The notes beneath the pieces were generated by a model that ran no database searches, was not told where the DNA came from, and saw nothing but the letters and a program-made list of their open reading frames with translations. Below are positions 15,860-19,186 of a stretch of DNA of 19,186 nt, piece after piece. The position numbers and the translations under genes are program-made. The DNA is from Euryarchaeota archaeon UBA258 (GTDB taxonomy: Archaea > Thermoplasmatota > Poseidoniia > Poseidoniales > Poseidoniaceae), in assembly GCA_002502605.1 (NCBI GenBank), contig DAPR01000026.1, positions 1 to 19,186 of the forward strand. Direction: 5' to 3'. Each line of letters begins with the position of its first letter. Positions within the stretch are counted from its first letter, which is position 1.

Positions 15860-15869
15860 AAAAATCAAA
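15860..15869 (-). terminator. T-rich terminator after the TSP3 surface protein gene
   Basis: TTTGATTTTT on the minus strand, 10 bases after the stop codon of the 915-residue protein gene. It fits archaeal T-run termination and would separate that gene from the PKD-protein gene downstream. Confidence 0.4.
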
Positions 15870-15878
15870 CACGAGTTC

Positions 15879-18626
15879 TCACTGGTTTTTGAGGTAGTCT
15901 TCACCGTACCAAGCCCATTGTTCCAGAGTCCAACCTGCGGGCAATCCACTGTCAGGAATCGGGGGGCCACTTGGTGTGGTTTGTTCAATGAAAGGTGCCA
16001 CAAGAGCAGGATTGATTGCGTCTAAACCGACATCATGTTGTCGCTTTCGCCGTACGAACAAGAGACCCAGAACCAGAGCAGAAAGCAGAGCCACACCAAC
16101 CATCACAAGGAGATTGGAGGTCAGAGCAGATGAGGCATAGCGGGTTGAATCATTGGGATATTCATCCGAGGCATCCGACCAACCGTCGCCATCAGCGTCC
16201 GGGCAGCCAAACCGATCGAGGTATGAGTCACCAGGGGTTTCGATGCAACTGTCCATCTTTGTGGCGCCCTGCTGGTCAGGATACTGATCTCCGTCCACAT
16301 CAGACCACACGAGATTGTTATTTGCGTCAAAATCGATCTCATCTGCCCAACCATCACCATCGCTGTCTGTGCAACCGAACGGAATCTGAGTCGATTCACC
16401 AGCTTCGTTTGGACACGCATCAGGTTCAGAGCCAAGCGGGTTATCGCCGTAGCCATCACCGTCAACATCGCGATGCTGCGTAGGTTCGAGTGGAAGATCA
16501 TCACCCTCATCGGACCAGCCATCGTTATCGCTGTCAACGCAGCCAAAGCGGTCCTCGAATGAGGCACCAGGGGTGTCGATGCACTCATCTGCCTCGAACC
16601 CTAGAGGCGAATCACCGTATCCGTCTCCATCTTGGTCCAAGTGTTGAGAGGCTTCATTCGGGAAAGCATCCGCACCTGAAGCCACAAGCCATGTTGAATC
16701 TGCGTTCGACCACCCGTCATTGTCGGAGTCAACGCAACCAAGTCTGTCTTCAGTTGATGTGCCAAAGGCTGCTGGACAAGCGTCCCCGTTCAATCCATTT
16801 GTGACGTCTCCATACCCATCCTCGTCGAGGTCAGACCATTGAGTTGGCTCAGATGGAAATTCATCAATGGTGTTCGCGTAGCCATCGCCATCGGCATCAG
16901 GACAGCCAAACAGTCGGCCTTTGTCGCTCAGTCCGTATTCATTTGGGCAATCGTCATACTTGTCAATCAAAGCATCGTTGTCATCGTCTTCATCCTCGGT
17001 TCGATCCTCACAACCATCTTGATCGGCATCTGTTGAAGGCATTGAAGTGAATGAAAGGGAACTTGTTGGACAGACATCAGTGCCTACGCTTGATGCAACA
17101 CACAATCCCGTGATGTTCAGCCCACCATCACAGATACCATCATCATCGTCATCTTGGTCCTCACCCATATCTTGGCACCCATCTTGGTCATAATCCGTGC
17201 CAGATGTTGAAAGCCAGTCTAAGTCACCAGTTGGGCAATCATCTCGAATGTCGATGACATCATCATCATCATCATCGAAATCTTCACTGGAATCTCGGCA
17301 GCCATCCATATCATGATCTGACATGGTGTTTGCAATCCAGTTGGTTAAGCCCTGAGGGCAAGCGTCATTTTCATCTAGATAGCCATCGTTGTCGTCGTCA
17401 TCGTCACACACATCACCGAGTGAATCGCCGTCGTGGTTCAATTGAGCAACATTGGCAATGAGGGGGCAGTTGTCATCGACGTCCACCACGCCATCACCAT
17501 CTCCATCGGTGTAAGGGTCAATGCGAACAACTTCGTCTTGGACGTTATCAACATAGTACAGGTTTCCATTAGGACCAATTTCCAAACCCATGATGGATGA
17601 TGCTGTCGTTTGAATCGACCCTGCCTCAACCGCACTCTTTCCGTTGGTGCTTAGGTCGTACGCTACGATCGTTCCATCACCGTTTTGGGAGACAAAGAGT
17701 TGGTCACCAGTGAGTGCAATTCCAGATGGGCGGTTCAATCCGGTATCGAGTACCCCCCATTCGACTCCAGCAATACGAGAGTATTCTTGCAACGGCTCTA
17801 AGCGAGTTGCACTGTCCATGATGTCGGTTGAGGTTGTGGTTGTATCGTCGGTATTCACCCACAACACCCGGTTGGCTCCCGGGTCTGAAATGTAGAGGAT
17901 TCCTGAATCTTTGTCAAGGACCATGTGGCCTGGCACACCGAGCACGTGGCTCAGTTGAACTTCTGAGTAACGGCGAACAATCGCATCGGAGTGATCGTCG
18001 TATCCCGTGTCATGATCGAGTTGAAAATCGTAGTACACCAGTTCACCGTAGTAACCGTCATTGTACCAGTAGATGTTGGCCGAGTCGTGAGCCATACCTA
18101 CTCCAAAGGGAGACTCGTGGTTCATGTCAATGTGGCTCCCTAGCAACTCATCGTTTTGATGTTCAACGGCATAGTGAGACATCGAAGAGGGCCAAAGGGT
18201 TGGGCCCATGAAATTGTTTGGGGAGCCTTGACCGCAGTAGGTATTGTCTGTTTCTTGGGCTGAACCCCATTGCCAGTCAAATTCTGGGTGATAAGCACCA
18301 AAAGCGATCGCACTCACTTCTTCGAGGAAGTGGTTGCTGTACGCATCTTTTCGGTTTTGAGAGGTCTGATTGTCTAAGCCTGTGTTCTCCACGATGGTCA
18401 TGCTGTCCGTAGCGCGGTTGGCTACCCAAAGTTCGTTTGCCCTCCCGGGGTGGAATTCGAGATCACGTGGTTCATTTATCGCGTCTGAAGAATCAGCAAT
18501 CACGACTTCCTCAAACGCATGACCGAACTGCTCAACTGGAGGGGAACTCTCATTTCCCACAGCGCTCAATGGGAGGTAAAAGAGCAGAACCATGAGGATG
18601 ATGAGGGTCACGCGACGGTTTGCCAT
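15879..18626 (-). CDS. Surface protein: beta-propeller-like head, thrombospondin type-3 stalk, membrane anchor and Trp-rich tail
   Basis: 915 residues. Residues 1-24 are a signal peptide. Residues 40-372 resemble NHL/six-bladed propeller repeats: strand sets such as PRDLEFHPGRANELWVAN (53-70), PSGIALTGDQLFVSQNGDGT (300-319) and MGLEIGPNGNLYYVD (346-360). One part is rich in His and Asp (DHDTGYDDHSD, 204-214). Residues 373-826 are thrombospondin type-3 repeats (DGDGDGVVDVDDNCP and relatives), which bind calcium and form an extended stalk. A transmembrane helix (about 835-857) precedes RRKRQ, so the last 58 residues should be cytoplasmic; they end with GLPAGWTLEQWAWYGEDYL (894-912). Ligand unknown; adhesion or binding of extracellular polymer is plausible. 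The ATG fits the signal peptide and a TATA-like box 27 bases upstream. Confidence 0.9.
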   Translation of the reverse strand: MANRRVTLIILMVLLFYLPLSAVGNESSPPVEQFGHAFEEVVIADSSDAINEPRDLEFHPGRANELWVANRATDSMTIVENTGLDNQTSQNRKDAYSNHFLEEVSAIAFGAYHPEFDWQWGSAQETDNTYCGQGSPNNFMGPTLWPSSMSHYAVEHQNDELLGSHIDMNHESPFGVGMAHDSANIYWYNDGYYGELVYYDFQLDHDTGYDDHSDAIVRRYSEVQLSHVLGVPGHMVLDKDSGILYISDPGANRVLWVNTDDTTTTSTDIMDSATRLEPLQEYSRIAGVEWGVLDTGLNRPSGIALTGDQLFVSQNGDGTIVAYDLSTNGKSAVEAGSIQTTASSIMGLEIGPNGNLYYVDNVQDEVVRIDPYTDGDGDGVVDVDDNCPLIANVAQLNHDGDSLGDVCDDDDDNDGYLDENDACPQGLTNWIANTMSDHDMDGCRDSSEDFDDDDDDVIDIRDDCPTGDLDWLSTSGTDYDQDGCQDMGEDQDDDDDGICDGGLNITGLCVASSVGTDVCPTSSLSFTSMPSTDADQDGCEDRTEDEDDDNDALIDKYDDCPNEYGLSDKGRLFGCPDADGDGYANTIDEFPSEPTQWSDLDEDGYGDVTNGLNGDACPAAFGTSTEDRLGCVDSDNDGWSNADSTWLVASGADAFPNEASQHLDQDGDGYGDSPLGFEADECIDTPGASFEDRFGCVDSDNDGWSDEGDDLPLEPTQHRDVDGDGYGDNPLGSEPDACPNEAGESTQIPFGCTDSDGDGWADEIDFDANNNLVWSDVDGDQYPDQQGATKMDSCIETPGDSYLDRFGCPDADGDGWSDASDEYPNDSTRYASSALTSNLLVMVGVALLSALVLGLLFVRRKRQHDVGLDAINPALVAPFIEQTTPSGPPIPDSGLPAGWTLEQWAWYGEDYLKNQ
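16149..17510 (-). repeat. Thrombospondin type-3 repeat array in the surface protein
   Basis: Encodes residues 373-826. Two repeat styles follow each other. The first (about 373-560) has long Asp runs with C-P-x-G and D-x-D-x-D-G-C elements. The second (about 573-826) has about five copies of a unit of roughly 50-65 residues built on FGC-D-SDNDGWSD, then Q-x-x-D-x-DGDGYGD, then a D-x-C-P/I-x-x-x-G-x-S-x-x-D-R turn. The DNA also contains a (CAT)6 run at 17258-17275 inside one Asp run. Confidence 0.85.
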
Positions 18627-18648
18627 GTGGCTTGGTCGGCCCTTTCAC

Positions 18649-18658
18649 CTTTGATACC
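18649..18658 (-). promoter_or_regulatory. TATA-like box of the TSP3 surface protein gene
   Basis: GGTATCAAAG on the minus strand is centred about 27 bases before the ATG at 18626. An AGGTGA just downstream of the box is 18 or more bases from the ATG, too far for a normal Shine-Dalgarno site, so a leaderless start is preferred. Confidence 0.3.
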
Positions 18659-18727
18659 TTGCTTGAGAGGTGCAATACATTTGTCGGAATCAGACCGTGC
18701 GCTGATGCCGAGAATATCCAATCGGTA

Positions 18728-19186
18728 TCATGAGCATGCTGTCATTTCCCCTTCGGTGTTGGAGAAATCCAATTCCCAAGCGCTCGAACTCACCTGGGTG
18801 GACGAATCCCCTGTGAAATATTGATTCACAACAATCACTTGGAACGTATAGCATCCAGAACCGTCGTAGAAGTCATCTTCTTTGAGAATTTCAATCATGC
18901 CAGTGTCGACGTCGTAGCCAGTTCCCGCAATGCCCATCCACCGGTCAGAACTTCCGGACTTTGATCCCGAAACTGCGCTCTCCCAAGTGGTATCAGTTCC
19001 ATCAGCAGTAATCAGAGGGGATTGCCACTTCTGGCTGCCCCCTTTCATGACCTTGAGTTGGATGGTATAGTCTGAAAAGACAGGGAGATAGTTGCTTACA
19101 GTGCTCATCGAGTGTTCGCCACCATCTTCTGCCTCTTCGGAAGGATCAAAGAGACCTACAATCGATTCGACAATGAGCCCGTCAAC
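18728..19186 (-). CDS. Unrecognised protein, 3' part only (5' end outside the window)
   Basis: The frame is open from the window edge to the stop at 18728, giving the last 152 residues; the start lies beyond 19186. An in-frame ATG at 19108 is unlikely to be the true start, because 26 credible codons precede it without a stop (with an acidic DPSEEAEDGGE stretch). The visible part looks like an exported or surface beta protein: alternating strands (YTIQLKVMKG, YTFQVIVVNQ), Ser/Thr/Gly-rich loops (SAVSGSKSGSSD) and two late cysteines, one in SGCYTF and one in the terminal TACS, that may pair. There is no transmembrane helix or known motif in this part. It precedes the 915-residue surface protein gene by 101 bases on the same strand. 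No function is assigned. Confidence 0.7.
   Translation of the reverse strand, partial: VDGLIVESIVGLFDPSEEAEDGGEHSMSTVSNYLPVFSDYTIQLKVMKGGSQKWQSPLITADGTDTTWESAVSGSKSGSSDRWMGIAGTGYDVDTGMIEILKEDDFYDGSGCYTFQVIVVNQYFTGDSSTQVSSSAWELDFSNTEGEMTACS

Noticed and set aside
17258..17275. (CAT)6 run considered as a separate repeat locus or CRISPR-like array
   Set aside because: It simply encodes part of an Asp run in the thrombospondin repeats; there are no spaced repeats or spacers.
1..19186. tRNA, rRNA, mobile element, phage or CRISPR features
   Set aside because: No RNA gene sequence, transposase, integrase, terminal repeats or spaced repeat array was found on reading; the intergenic gaps are all under 200 bases.

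Overview
The window reads as a chromosomal piece of an archaeon, most likely a planktonic Thermoplasmatota lineage such as Marine Group II (Candidatus Poseidoniales); that placement is inference. The archaeal signals are a CDP-archaeol synthase (ether-lipid synthesis), an AglB/STT3-type oligosaccharyltransferase, TATA-like boxes about 27 bases upstream of several ATGs (leaderless transcripts), and many acidic, asparagine-rich secreted proteins. No rRNA, tRNA, insertion sequence, phage gene or CRISPR array was seen. Eight protein genes cover almost all of the window.

Layout: (i) 159-10999, minus strand: a giant 3184-residue STT3 fusion (1445-10999) followed 65 bases downstream by a membrane-anchored subtilisin-like protease (159-1379). 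(ii) 11181-12440, minus: purD, the one ordinary metabolic gene. (iii) 12583-14986, plus, divergent from purD: carS, then a secreted, membrane-anchored protein with a CARDB-like domain. (iv) 15010-18626, minus, convergent with the previous pair: a small secreted PKD-domain protein and a 915-residue surface protein with a beta-propeller-like head, a long thrombospondin type-3 calcium-binding stalk, a C-terminal membrane anchor and a short Trp-rich cytoplasmic tail. (v) 18728-19186, minus: the 3' end of an unrecognised gene that runs off the window.

Apart from purD the theme is the cell envelope: membrane lipid (carS), protein N-glycosylation (STT3), and four or five exported beta-rich proteins. 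The most unusual object is the STT3 gene. A complete catalytic oligosaccharyltransferase (residues about 381-1415, with WWDYG, TVAE, DHD and SDP motifs) has about 380 residues of extra membrane helices in front. Behind it is an extracellular extension of about 1735 residues made of tandem beta domains and closed by a C-terminal transmembrane helix. By hand count the extension holds 41 N-X-S/T sequons, so the enzyme appears to carry a large set of its own possible substrates.
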